From: CAXMST01 sp963790085
GTDB lineage: Bacteria > Actinomycetota > Thermoleophilia > Solirubrobacterales > 70-9
Reading direction: 5' to 3'
Length of the DNA stretch: 64,000 nucleotides
Assembly (NCBI GenBank): GCA_963790085.1
Contig: CAWBNH010000013.1
Location: 1-64,000 of the forward strand
Shown: positions 26,899 to 36,118 of the stretch, in pieces
Layout: each line of letters opens with the position of its first letter
Numbering within the stretch: position 1 is the stretch's first letter
Program-made: the position numbers and the translations under genes
The notes under the pieces: model-generated
Databases searched by the model: none
Told to the model about the DNA's origin: nothing
Seen by the model: only the letters and a program-made list of their open reading frames with translations

Positions 26899-28260
26899 TC
26901 TGAGGGCACGGCTCCACCGCCCGCGCCTCGCCCGCACCCAGGCACCGCCCCGTCCAGGTCTCAAGCGCAACAGGGGGAGTGCCGATGAGCAAAGCAGTGC
27001 GTCACGTATCGACGGGACAGGACGAGGCCGCGCGGACCGTGGCCACAACCGCTCGCGGGGCGCGACGCGTGCCTCGCGTGCTCGGCCTGCTGGCCTTGAC
27101 GCTGGCGCTGGCGGCGACGCTGGCCCCGGCCGCGTTCGGCGCGCAGAGCATCTACTGGGCGAGCATCACCGGCAACAAGATCTCGGTGGCGAACGCCGAC
27201 GGCACCGGCAGCGGCTTCGACCTCGCCACGACCGGGGCAACCGTCAGCGCACCGCTCGGGCTCGCCGTCGACGAGGCAGCGAACAAGATCTACTGGGCGA
27301 GCACCGCCGCCAACAAGATCTCGGTGGCGAACGCCGACGGCACCGGCAGCGGCAGCGATCTGAGCACGACCGGCGCGACGATCAGCGGCCCGCGCGGCGT
27401 CGCGATCGACCCGGCCGCGAACAAGATCTACTGGGCGAGCTGGAGCGGCAACAAGATCTCGGTGGCGAACCTCGACGGCAGCGGCGGCGGCAGCAACCTC
27501 GCCACCACCGGCGCGACCGTGAGCAACCCCGCCGGCGTCGCGATCGACCCGGCCGCGAACAAGATCTACTGGGCCAACCAGACCGCGAACAAGATCTCGG
27601 TCGCGAACCTCGACGGCAGCGGCGGCGGCAGTGACCTCGCCACGACCGGCGCCACGGTCGACCAGCCCGTCGGGCTCGCGATCGACCCGGCCGCGAACAA
27701 GATCTACTGGGCGAACTTCGGCGGCAACAAGATCTCGATGGCGAACCTCGACGGCAGCGGCGGCGGCAGTGATCTCGACACGACCGGCGCGACGATGAGT
27801 CAGCCGGTCGGGGTCGCGATCGACCCCGACACCAACAGGATCTACTGGGCCAACCGCAGCGTGCTCTCGGTCGCAAACCTCGACGGCAGCGGCGGCGGCA
27901 GCAACCTCGAACACGACCGGCGCCACGGTCAGCGGCGCGAACTTCCCGGTGCTGGCTGGGACCAGCGCCTACCCGACGCCGCAGCTGACCGGCAGCACCC
28001 CGGGCTCGCCGGCGAACGACAACAATCCGCGGATCAAGGGAACGGCGCGGGCGGACGCGACGGTTGATCTGTACACCAGCGCCGACTGCTCCGGATCGCC
28101 GGTTGCCACCGGCAGCGCCGCCGCATTTGCCTCGCCGGGGTTCAGCGTCTCGGTCGCCGACGACTCCTCGACCACCTACAAGGCGGTCGCCACCTACGCC
28201 GGCGGCCAGTCGACCTGCTCGGCCGGATTCACCTACGTGGAGGACTCGACCCCCCCCAAC

Positions 28261-29271
28261 ACCACGATCGACTCGGGCCCCAGCGGCCTCACCAACAACG
28301 CCTCGCCGAGCTTCAGCTTCAGCTCCAGCCGAGGGCGGCTCGAGCTTCGAGTGCAAGCTCGACACCGGCAGCTTCGCGCCGTGCACGTCGCCGAAGTCCT
28401 ACTCCGGCCTCGCCGACGGCGCCCACAGCGTCGAGGTGCGGGCGACCGATGCGGCCGGCAACGTCGACGCGAGCCCGGCGAGCCGGGCGTTCACCGTCGA
28501 CACCGTGGCGCCGAGCCTCTCGATCGACTCCGGCCCCTCCGGCCCGACCACCAACCCGAGCCCGAGCTTCGGCTTCAGCGCCGAGGGCGGATCGACGCTG
28601 AGCTGCTCGATCGACACCGGCAGCCCGAGCTTCGGTGCCTGCTCGGGCGCCTCGAGCCACAGCCCCGCAGCGCCGCTCGCCGACGACTCCTACACCTTCC
28701 GGGTCAGGGCGACCGACGCCGCCGGCAACCAGAGCACCCAGACCCGGGCCTTCAGCGTCGACACCCAGCCGCCGAACACGACGATCGACTCCGGCCCCTC
28801 CGGCCTGACCAACAACGCCTCGCCGAGCTTCGGCTTCAGCTCCAGCGAGGGCGGCTCGAGCTTCGAGTGCAGGCTCGACTCGGGCAGCTTCGCGCCGTGC
28901 ACGTCACCGAAGTCCTACCCGGCCTCGCCGACGGCGCCCACAGCTTCGAGGTGCGGGCGACCGACCAGGTCGGCAACGTCGATGCCAGTCCGGCCACCCG
29001 CAACTTCACCGTCGACACCGTCGCCCCGACGACGACGATCGACTCCGGCCCCTCCGGCCTGACCAACGACGCCTCGCCGAGCTTCGGCTTCAGCTCCAAC
29101 GACGGCGGCGCGAGCTTCGAGTGCAGGCTCGACACGGGGGCGTTCGGCGCCTGCAGCTCGCCGCAGGCCTACTCGGGCCTCGCCGACGGCGCCCACAGCT
29201 TCGAGGTGCGGGCCAAGGACGCTGCCGGCAACACCGACGCGAGCCCGGCGAGCCGGGCGTTCACGGTGGAC
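28261..29271 (+). repeat. Copy A of a 1-kb direct repeat within the Ig-repeat gene
   Basis: This block is almost base-for-base the same as 29542-30550 (offset 1281, falling to 1280 after a one-base deletion in copy B). It covers about four Ig-like units and carries the +1 indel at 28330 and the -1 indel at 28919, both also present in copy B. Between copies lies one further Ig unit (29272-29541). Confidence 0.92.
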
Positions 29272-29541
29272 ACCCAGGCCCCGAACACGACGATCAACTC
29301 CGGGCCCTCCGGTCCGACCAACAACGCCTCGCCGAGCTTCGGCTTCAGCTCCAGCGAGGGCGGCTCGAGCTTCGAGTGCAAGCTCGACTCGGGCAGCTTC
29401 GCGCCGTGCACGTCGCCGAAGTCCTACTCCGGCCTCGCCGACGGCGCCCACAGCGTCGAGGTGCGGGCGACCGATGCCGCGGGCAACGTCGATCCGAGCC
29501 CCGCGAGCCGGGCGTTCACCGTCGACACCGTGGCCCCCAAC

Positions 29542-30550
29542 ACCACGATCGACTCCGGCCCCAGCGGCCTCACCAACAACGCCTCGCCGAGCTTCAGCTT
29601 CAGCTCCAGCCGAGGGCGGCTCGAGCTTCGAGTGCAAGCTCGACACCGGCAGCTTCGCGCCGTGCACGTCGCCGAAGTCCTACTCCGGCCTCGCCGACGG
29701 CGCCCACAGCGTCGAGGTGCGGGCGACCGATGCGGCCGGCAACGTCGACGCGAGCCCGGCGAGCCGGGCGTTCACCGTCGACACCGTGGCGCCGAGCCTC
29801 TCGATCGACTCCGGCCCCTCCGGCCCGACCACCAACCCGAGCCCGAGCTTCGGCTTCAGCGCCGAGGGCGGATCGACGCTGAGCTGCTCGATCGACACCG
29901 GCAGCCCGAGCTTCGGTGCCTGCTCGGGCGCCTCGAGCCACAGCCCCGCAGCGCCGCTCGCCGACGACTCCTACACCTTCCGGGTCAGGGCGACCGACGC
30001 CGCCGGCAACCAGAGCACCCAGACCCGGGCCTTCAGCGTCGACACCCAGCCGCCGAACACGACGATCGACTCCGGCCCCTCCGGCCTGACCAACAACGCC
30101 TCGCCGAGCTTCGGCTTCAGCTCCAGCGAGGGCGGCTCGAGCTTCGAGTGCAGGCTCGATAGCGGCAGCTTCGCGCCTGCACGTCACCGAAGTCCTACCC
30201 GGCCTCGCCGACGGCGCCCACAGCTTCGAGGTGCGGGCGACCGACCAGGTCGGCAACGTCGATGCCAGTCCGGCCACCCGCAACTTCACCGTCGACACCG
30301 TCGCCCCGACGACGACGATCGACTCCGGCCCCTCCGGCCTGACCAACAACGCCTCGCCGAGCTTCGGCTTCAGCTCCAACGACGGCGGCGCGAGCTTCGA
30401 GTGCAGGCTCGACACGGGGGCGTTCGGCGCCTGCAGCTCGCCGCAGGCCTACTCGGGCCTCGCCGACGGCGCCCACAGCTTCGAGGTGCGGGCCAAGGAC
30501 GCTGCCGGCAACACCGACGCGAGCCCGGCGAGCCGGGCGTTCACGGTGGA
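29542..30550 (+). repeat. Copy B of the 1-kb direct repeat
   Basis: Copy B repeats copy A including its two frameshift indels (29611 and 30198). It adds one private change: a missing G at about 30177 (GCGCCTGC where copy A has GCGCCGTGC), next to a GAT-AGC variant. It runs straight into the lysine-rich tail codons. Confidence 0.92.
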
Positions 30551-30884
30551 CGCCGTCGTCGTCGATACCGCCTGCCAGGAGGCGAAGCAGAAGGTCAAGA
30601 AGGCGAAGAAGAAGGTCAAGAAGGCGAAGAAGAAGGTCAAGAAGGCGAAGGGCAAGAAGGCGAAGAAGCGGGCGAAGAAGCAGCTGAAGAAGGCCCAGAA
30701 GAAGCTGAAGAAGGCGAAGGCGCAGCAGCGGCAGGCTTGCAGCTGAGATCGGGTCCCGGCGCTGCGTGGGCCCCGACCGACGCGTCGCAGCGACCACGAC
30801 AGCTCCTCTCTACCCTTGAAAGATCCTGCCCGAGCCGCTGTGGCCGGGTGAACGAACGCAAGAGGTTGCGGCAGCCTGACGATC

Positions 30885-31652
30885 ATGAAGAGGTTTCGCG
30901 AGCGCATCGGCTTTTGGTTTTTGTGGACTCCCGTTCCAATCCTTGGCGGCATCGGCTGGATCCAAGCGGCCGGTCAGGCCCAGCGCTTGCGCTACCTGGG
31001 CTTCGGCGTGCTCTGCCTCGCCCTGTCTGCCCCGTTTGTGATCGATCGCAGCGAGGACGTCATCGTCTACACCGCTGCACCAGCGCTCGTCGCCTGGGTC
31101 GGCTGCTTCGTCCAGGCCCTGATGACGCGGGAGAAGGTCAACGCCCGGATCAACTACTCGCGGATCGCGCGACGCGAGTCGAAGGCGTGGGTCGACGAGC
31201 AGATGGCCGAATACGACCGCGATACGGGCGAAGCGGCAGCACCGCCCGCTGAGCCGACGGCCCCGGCTCCAGCACCGGAATCGGCCGCCGAGCCGGCGGA
31301 GCCCTTCCGCCGGGAGACGACCCCAGCTCCGCCGTCAGTGCCCGCTCAGCCGCTCGCTCCGAGGCCCGCTGAGCCCGTCTACCGGCGGCCGCCCCCGCCG
31401 CCACCGCTGCGGCGACCTACGCCGCCCGCACAGACTGAGGCGGAGTCCGTCGGCGGGCAGCCCGCGACCGCCGAGCAGAGCACGGAGCCCTGGACGCCGA
31501 TGGCGTCGGAACCGAAGCGCCGGCTGCCGACCGCGGCGGCCGAGACGAAGACCTGTCCGGACTGCGGCGAGTCGGTCAAGGCCGCCGCGCGCGTCTGTCG
31601 CTACTGCGGCTTCCGCTGGCAAGCCTCGGGCCCGGCCGAGCCTGCTCCCTGA
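30885..31652 (+). CDS. Membrane protein with proline-rich linker and C-terminal zinc ribbon
   Basis: A 255-aa protein of unknown function. The N-terminal 80 residues hold two to three membrane helices (FWFLWTPVPILGGIGWIQAA, YLGFGVLCLALSAPFVI, VIVYTAAPALVAWVGCFVQA). A long disordered linker rich in Pro, Ala and Glu follows (residues about 110-225). The C-terminus is a four-cysteine zinc ribbon, TCPDCGESVKAAARVCRYCG, matching the UPF0547 pattern. The N-terminal part resembles SHOCT/TM2-like small membrane proteins only in layout. No operon partner is obvious, with 174 bases to the next gene. Confidence 0.7.
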   Translation: MKRFRERIGFWFLWTPVPILGGIGWIQAAGQAQRLRYLGFGVLCLALSAPFVIDRSEDVIVYTAAPALVAWVGCFVQALMTREKVNARINYSRIARRESKAWVDEQMAEYDRDTGEAAAPPAEPTAPAPAPESAAEPAEPFRRETTPAPPSVPAQPLAPRPAEPVYRRPPPPPPLRRPTPPAQTEAESVGGQPATAEQSTEPWTPMASEPKRRLPTAAAETKTCPDCGESVKAAARVCRYCGFRWQASGPAEPAP

Positions 31653-31826
31653 CCGCGGTAGACCTCGCTCCAGCGGCTCGCCGCGCGCAGCTCGACCGAC
31701 GTTCGCCCTTCCGGCCGGTGCTCTCCCCGCGTGAGAGCATAGGACGCGCGCCCTAGATCGCCGATATGCTCAAGCCGTGGGCACTTACGGCCTGCCTCGG
31801 ATGTCCGTCACCACGGAGGAAATGAC

Positions 31827-32111
31827 TTGATCGGAGCCCTAATCGTTGCGCTGATCGCGGGTGCGGTCGGGCGATTGCTTGTACCCGATGTATTCAGCGG
31901 GATGACCGGGCCCAGGTCGTGGGGGCTTTCGATCCTGATCGGGTTGGCGGGGTCGGCACTCGGCTATCTGATCTTCACCGTGTGGATTGGGATCGGGGAC
32001 GACGACGTCTTCGACTTCGGCGGCATCATCGGAGCGATAATCGGAGTGGTGATCCTGCTGCTGGTGGTCAGCTTCGTCGCGCGCCGCACGGGAAGGGCGC
32101 CGCAGGGCTGA
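31827..32111 (+). CDS. GlsB/YeaQ/YmgE-family stress-response membrane protein
   Basis: A 94-aa protein with three hydrophobic helices and glycine-zipper-like sequence (IGALIVALIAGAVGRLL, SWGLSILIGLAGSALGYLIF, FGGIIGAIIGVVILLLVVSF), the transglycosylase-associated/GlsB family layout. The TTG start at 31827 is supported by GGAGG at 31815-31819, seven bases upstream (ACGGAGGAAATGACTTG). Members are induced by general stress in several bacteria. The exact role is unknown. Confidence 0.87.
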   Translation: MIGALIVALIAGAVGRLLVPDVFSGMTGPRSWGLSILIGLAGSALGYLIFTVWIGIGDDDVFDFGGIIGAIIGVVILLLVVSFVARRTGRAPQG

Positions 32112-32159
32112 CCGCCCGAGCCCCGTTACCTTCCCGCCCGCTGGGCTCGACGGGGGCCC

Positions 32160-33155
32160 CTAGCCACTGGCGAGAAGCCGACCGGCGACGCCCTCGACCG
32201 TCTCGATCCCGGTCGCCATCGACGGCTGTCCGTCGGTCAATACCGCGAGCCCGTAAGCACGGCCGCCGCGCTTGACCTCCGCTACCTGGTGGACGAGCTG
32301 GCCGCGATCGGTCTCTCGCCAGCCTCCCTTGAAGCGCACGTTCCATCCTCTTCCGAGGACCGCAGGCACCCCCCAGCGCTGGTCGGGGACGATCGAGCCC
32401 AAGAGCCCCTTGCCGACCTTCTCGTACCGGGCCGGGAAGGCGCGCTCGAGCCGGCTGAAGAGCAGCGCCATGTCGTGGGCTGAGATCTGAGCGTTCGCCC
32501 AGTAGCCCGAGACGCTGAAGTCGTCCATTCCGATCCGATCGGCAACCGCGTGAAGGCCGGCGTCGCCGACCCGGCCGTAGGCGACGTCGGCCGCGGCGTT
32601 GTCGGAGTAGGTGATCATCGCCCGCCAGCTCGACGCGACAGCCGGCTCAAGCGGCAGATCGGCGTCGGCGAGTGCGCGGGCCTCGGCGACCAGCAGCATC
32701 ACCTTGACGACGCTGGCCGCGACGTAGGTGCGGTGCTCGGCGTGACCGCGGACCCGCCCGTCGCCGCCGACGATCGCGAAAGAGACGAGGCCGGGCCTGT
32801 CCTCCGCCCAGGCGCCGGCATCGTCGATCCGGCGGCGGATCGAGGCGGTCGTCGCAGGCGCTCCGCCCGAAGACCCGGCGGCGGGCTTGCCGGAGGCCTG
32901 CTCGCGGAGCGGGGGATCTGCGAGCCGTGCCCGCGACTCGGGTGAGCCGAGTCGATCGGCTGGGAACCCGATCGCGACCACGGCGGTGGCCACGAGAACG
33001 ACCGCTCCGAGACGTCGGCCGCGGCGCACGTGCGCCCGCCGACGCGCCGCGTGGCGCTCACGCAGCTCACCGAGGTCGTGCAGCCGCCCCACATCGCGCT
33101 CATGCCTATCCGCCGCGGTATCGAACACCCGGCTTGCGAGATCACGATTCCCCAA
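32160..33155 (-). CDS. Class A beta-lactamase-like serine hydrolase, membrane anchored
   Basis: A 331-aa protein with a cytoplasmic arginine-rich N-terminus, one membrane helix (LGAVVLVATAVVAIGFPA) and an external serine beta-lactamase/transpeptidase-like domain. The three active-site elements are visible: SxxK in AASVVKVMLLV, SDN in MITYSDNAAADV, and a KTG-equivalent in RFKGGWRETD. The Glu of class A omega loops (ExxLN) is not apparent, so this may be a penicillin-interactive or D-Ala-D-Ala peptidase-like protein rather than a resistance enzyme. The substrate is unproven. Confidence 0.82.
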   Translation of the reverse strand: MGNRDLASRVFDTAADRHERDVGRLHDLGELRERHAARRRAHVRRGRRLGAVVLVATAVVAIGFPADRLGSPESRARLADPPLREQASGKPAAGSSGGAPATTASIRRRIDDAGAWAEDRPGLVSFAIVGGDGRVRGHAEHRTYVAASVVKVMLLVAEARALADADLPLEPAVASSWRAMITYSDNAAADVAYGRVGDAGLHAVADRIGMDDFSVSGYWANAQISAHDMALLFSRLERAFPARYEKVGKGLLGSIVPDQRWGVPAVLGRGWNVRFKGGWRETDRGQLVHQVAEVKRGGRAYGLAVLTDGQPSMATGIETVEGVAGRLLASG

Positions 33156-33196
33156 GATTGGGAACTTAGACTCGCTGCTCCCGGGAGGTGTTGCGG

Positions 33197-34513
33197 CTAC
33201 CGCTTCAGCTTCACCGAGAGCTTCTCGGTCTTCTTGTTGCCGGCCTCGTCGGTGAGCTTCACGTCGAGCTTCGCCTTCGCCCTCTTGCCCTTCTTTAGGG
33301 CCTTCGCGATCTTTTTCGCGTCCTTCTTCTTCGGCTTCAGCTTCAGCGTCTTCGACTTGCCCGAGGCAACGCCCTTTGAGGCGCGCTTCAGCTTGTAGGG
33401 CTTGTTGCCGACCTTGACCTTGCCGGTGGCCTTGGCCTCGAGATCCTCCCCCGCCGTGACCTCGGCCCTGACGACGATCTTCTTGCCCTTCTGCTTCTGC
33501 TTCTTCTTGGCGGTGGCCGAGCCCTCGAGGGTTGTGTCGGGCTGGAGCTCGAACGCACCGATGTCGGCTCCGTCACCGCCGGGAGCATTCGAAATCGCGG
33601 GGAAGACGACCGGGCGGGTGAAGTCCCGCTGGTCCGCGCTGAGGCCGAAGCTGGCCCCCTTGTCCACTGCGGGGCGCGCGGCACCCTTGAGGGAGGGGAG
33701 GGGCGGCCGTGCCGCCGTTGGTGGAGTTGAACAGGTTTGCACCGGCGCCCTCGTTGGCCGCGATCGTGCTGTTGGCGATCGTCAACGTGCTGCTGTTGGG
33801 CGCCGATCGACGGAGTTGATGATCCCGCCGCCGCGGCCGGCGGTCGTGTTCCCGCTCACGGTGCTGTTGACGACGGCCACCGTGCCCTGGAAGTTGCTGA
33901 TCCCAGCCCCACCCTCACCGCCGCCGCTGGGGTACCTCGCCGTGTTATCACTCACGGTGCTGCTCGAGATGGTCAGCTCGGCGCCATCGTTGTTGCGGAT
34001 CCCGCCGCCCGTGTAGCCCGAGTTCCCACTGATCGCGCTCCGCACGACCGTCAGGTTGCCGCTGTTGAGGATCCCGCCGCCGAGCTCGTTCCCCGGAGTC
34101 AGCCCGTTTGCGATCTTGAGCCCCGAGAGCGCGACCTCGGCGCCCGCGTCGACGGTGAGGATCCGGAACTCGCCGGCGGCGCGGCTAACCGCGAGCTGCA
34201 GGGCCCCCGGACCTCGAACCTCGAATGCTCCAGTGAGATTCGGCAGGGCCGTCTGCAGGTCGATCTGGCCCGTGACGCCAGTCGCATCGACGAGATCCAC
34301 AGCTCCGCCTGCCGCCGCGTTTGCATCGGTGATCGCCTGGCGAAGCGAGCCGCTCCCGGAATCATCGGTGTTCTCGACGATGAAAGTGTCGGCCCGAGCG
34401 CCGGCGGCCGGTGCGATCAGCAGCGCCGCGGCGACGAGGACGATCAGATGGCCGACGCTGCCGCCGCGCGGGAGGGCGATCGGGCGGTGCGGCGGGGCAT
34501 GCGGTGGCGCCAT
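33197..34513 (-). pseudogene. Secreted beta-helix protein with basic C-terminal domain, frameshifted
   Basis: Three frames rebuild one secreted protein. The signal peptide is GHLIVLVAAALLIAPAAGAR. A right-handed parallel beta-helix follows (GSGSLRQAITDANAAAGGAV, NSGNLTVVRSAISGNSG, NGGI/NNT turns). Next is a choice-of-anchor-Q-type end (RPAVDKGASFGLSADQRD then GADIGAFELQPD). The last is a roughly 120-aa lysine-rich beta domain (KLKPKKKDAKKIAKALKKGK, KLDVKLTDEAGNKKTEKLSV). Breaks lie near 33800 (after GGGIINSVD) and near 33700 (in a G/C run). The family is usually surface-located and binds or cleaves polysaccharide. An alternative start lies at 34555. Confidence 0.72.
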
Positions 34514-34711
34514 AGCTGGGAGGTACCCGCGTCTGCTGCGGCGAGCACTTCGCAAGCCAGCCTACTCGTAGCCGCCAGCACCTGCAAGAGCGATCGCCGA
34601 GGCTCGGCCAGATCGCCGATCGGCGACACGGGGGACATCAGCGGCCGAAGCAGCAACTCGGAAGTACGACCGGTGTGCGGCAGCGCTCGCGGTGCTGCGG
34701 GCAGGAGCGCC

Positions 34712-35108
34712 CTAGAACTCGACGGCGGCGACCGCGGCGCGGTGGTCGGAGGGCCACGGATCGACGACGATGTCGGTGGACGGACCCCCCTCGCCGACGA
34801 TCGCGGCGTCGAGGACCTCGAGATCGTCGCCGCGGGCGAGGACGAAGTCGATCCGGTCGTGGTGGTCGAAACGGTCCTCGGGGTCGCCCGAGGGCGTCCA
34901 TGTGTAGGCGGGCTTGGCCAACGGGTCCGGCCAGACCTCGCGATAGGTGTCGACGAAGCCGCGGTCCTCGATCGCGCGCGTCGTCGGCCAGTCCACCGGA
35001 ATCGGCTGGTAGGCGCTGGGGCCCGACGTCTCCTCGGTCCAGTCATGGCCCGAGGGCTCGTTGAAGTCGCCGGTGACGAAGGTCGCGTCGGCGCCATCGG
35101 CCTGCTCT
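34712..35108 (-). pseudogene. Endonuclease/exonuclease/phosphatase family protein, 5' truncated
   Basis: The C-terminal 130 residues of an EEP-fold hydrolase are present: FVTGDFNEPSGHDWTEET (metal/substrate GDFN motif), GFVDTYREVWPDPL, RIDFVLARGDD and the final catalytic His in VDPWPSDHRAAVAAVEF. Upstream of about 35108 the frame loses similarity and no start precedes the GDFN motif, so the N-terminal half with the first catalytic Glu is missing. The cut end lies about 150 bases from tRNA-Thr. Confidence 0.75.
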
Positions 35109-35260
35109 GTCGCAGAGCCGGGACACCGTGTTCCCGGCGTGTCTCGCGGAGGGCCGGCCTGCTTCAGCGCTTCCAGCCGACGCTTCCCCTTCGGCGGGCC
35201 AGTTGTGCGGTGACTGCCCTCAAGCTCGTCTCAATCCGCAGCTCTCCAGGTGTTTGATCG

Positions 35261-35333
35261 AGCCGGCGAGCGGATTTGAACCGCTGACCCCTTCATTACG
35301 AGTGAAGTGCTCTACCAACTGAGCTACGCCGGC
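35261..35333 (-). tRNA. tRNA-Thr (anticodon CGU)
   Basis: The minus strand folds as a standard cloverleaf. The acceptor stem GCCGGCG/CGCCGGC is followed by a U discriminator. The D arm is GCTCAGTTGGTAGAGC. The anticodon arm CTTCA-CTCGTAA-TGAAG has CGT at the anticodon, which reads ACG (Thr). The T arm is AGCGG-TTCAAAT-CCGCT. CCA is not encoded. It lies 64 bases downstream of the response regulator gene. Confidence 0.97.
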
Positions 35334-35397
35334 GCCGGGCGTGAGTCTAGATGAGCGTTCCGGGGTGAGCGGCGGCCTGCCGGTTCGGGGCTGACCG

Positions 35398-36108
35398 CTA
35401 CTCGGCCTCGGCCAGCTTGTAGCCGACGCCGCGGACCGTGACGACCAACTCCGGGTCCTGGGGGTCACGCTCGATCTTCTGGCGAAGGTTGGAGATGTGG
35501 ACGTCGCAGGCGCGGACATCACCGCTGAACTCCGACTGCCAGAGCTCCTCCATGATCTCCAGGCGGCTGAAGACCTGTCCCGGGTTCTCGGCCAGCAGGC
35601 GCAGGACCTGGAACTCCGATCGGGTCAGGTTGATCGGCTCGCCGCGAACGGTGACGATGTGCCGCGCCAGATCGATGCCGACCTCGCCCGCCTCGATGCT
35701 CTTGCTCGAGTCGGCGTCGCCGCCGGTGCCGCGGTCGAGCTCGCGACGACGAAGCTGGGCGCGGACGCGACCGAGCAGCTCGCGGACGCTGAACGGCTTG
35801 GTGACGTAGTCGTCGGCGCCGACCTCGAGGCCGACGACCTTGTCCACCTCAGCGTCCTTGGCGGTCAGCAGGATGATCGGCACCGGGCTGCGGCCACGGA
35901 TGTCGCGGCATAGATCGAGCCCGCTCTTGCCCGGCATCATGATGTCGAGCACGAGCAGGTCGTAGTCGACGTCGGCGCCGATCTTCGAGTCGGCGTCGTC
36001 TCCGTCGGTCGCGATCGTCACGTCGAAGCCCTCCTGCTCGAGGGCGTAGCCGACCGACTCGCGCACCGATGGCTCGTCGTCCGCAACCAGAATCCTGCCG
36101 CTGCTCAA
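35398..36108 (-). CDS. OmpR/PhoB-type response regulator
   Basis: A 236-aa two-component regulator. The receiver domain (about 5-118) has ILVADDEPSVRESV with the acidic pair, the phospho-acceptor Asp in LLVLDIMMPGKSG, Thr in IILLTAKDAEVDK and Lys in DDYVTKPFSVREL. A short Ser/Asp linker leads to a winged-helix DNA-binding domain (NLTRSEFQVLRLLAENPGQV, VHISNLRQKIERD, VVTVRGVGYKL). It starts 10 bases after the histidine kinase stop, so the two form a kinase-regulator operon. Target genes are unknown. Confidence 0.95.
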   Translation of the reverse strand: MSSGRILVADDEPSVRESVGYALEQEGFDVTIATDGDDADSKIGADVDYDLLVLDIMMPGKSGLDLCRDIRGRSPVPIILLTAKDAEVDKVVGLEVGADDYVTKPFSVRELLGRVRAQLRRRELDRGTGGDADSSKSIEAGEVGIDLARHIVTVRGEPINLTRSEFQVLRLLAENPGQVFSRLEIMEELWQSEFSGDVRACDVHISNLRQKIERDPQDPELVVTVRGVGYKLAEAE

Positions 36109-36118
36109 ATCTCGCTCC

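Larger units (their letters stand above)
26985..30746 (+). pseudogene. Secreted propeller plus Ig-repeat surface protein 2 (six indels)
   Basis: The start is ATG 26985 after AGGGGGAG. The signal peptide (RVLGLLALTLALAATLAPAA) is intact and leads into six YWAS/YWAN blades. Then +1 shifts at about 27909, 28330 and 29611 and -1 shifts at about 28919, 30177 and 30198 alternate. They sum to zero, so the C-terminal tail (KVKKAKKKVKKAKKKVKKAK) is in the frame of the start. Without frameshifting the product ends at 28067 as a 360-aa propeller-only protein. The Ig-like units match those of protein 1. Two blocks of this gene are near-identical duplicates (see repeat entries). Whether the indels are real, tolerated or assembly errors is open. 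The function is probably surface adhesion or matrix binding by analogy with propeller/Ig proteins. Confidence 0.72.

Noticed and set aside
25201..27048. A 615-codon minus-strand frame across the Ig-repeat region
   Set aside because: It is the complement of the Ig-like ladder; its repeats (VGRPHLEAVG, VGEARVGLRR) only reflect the coding repeats.
28261..30550. Direct repeats as the ends of a transposon or IS
   Set aside because: They are coding Ig-like units, have no inverted termini and no transposase lies between or near them.
34613..34626. Perfect 14-bp palindrome TCGCCGATCGGCGA upstream of the beta-helix gene
   Set aside because: GATC-centred GC palindromes arise readily in this composition and no regulator is linked; too weak to call an operator.
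35261..35333. Prophage or integrative element attachment at tRNA-Thr
   Set aside because: No integrase or repeat of the tRNA 3' end is visible in the window; only the truncated neighbour hints at recombination.
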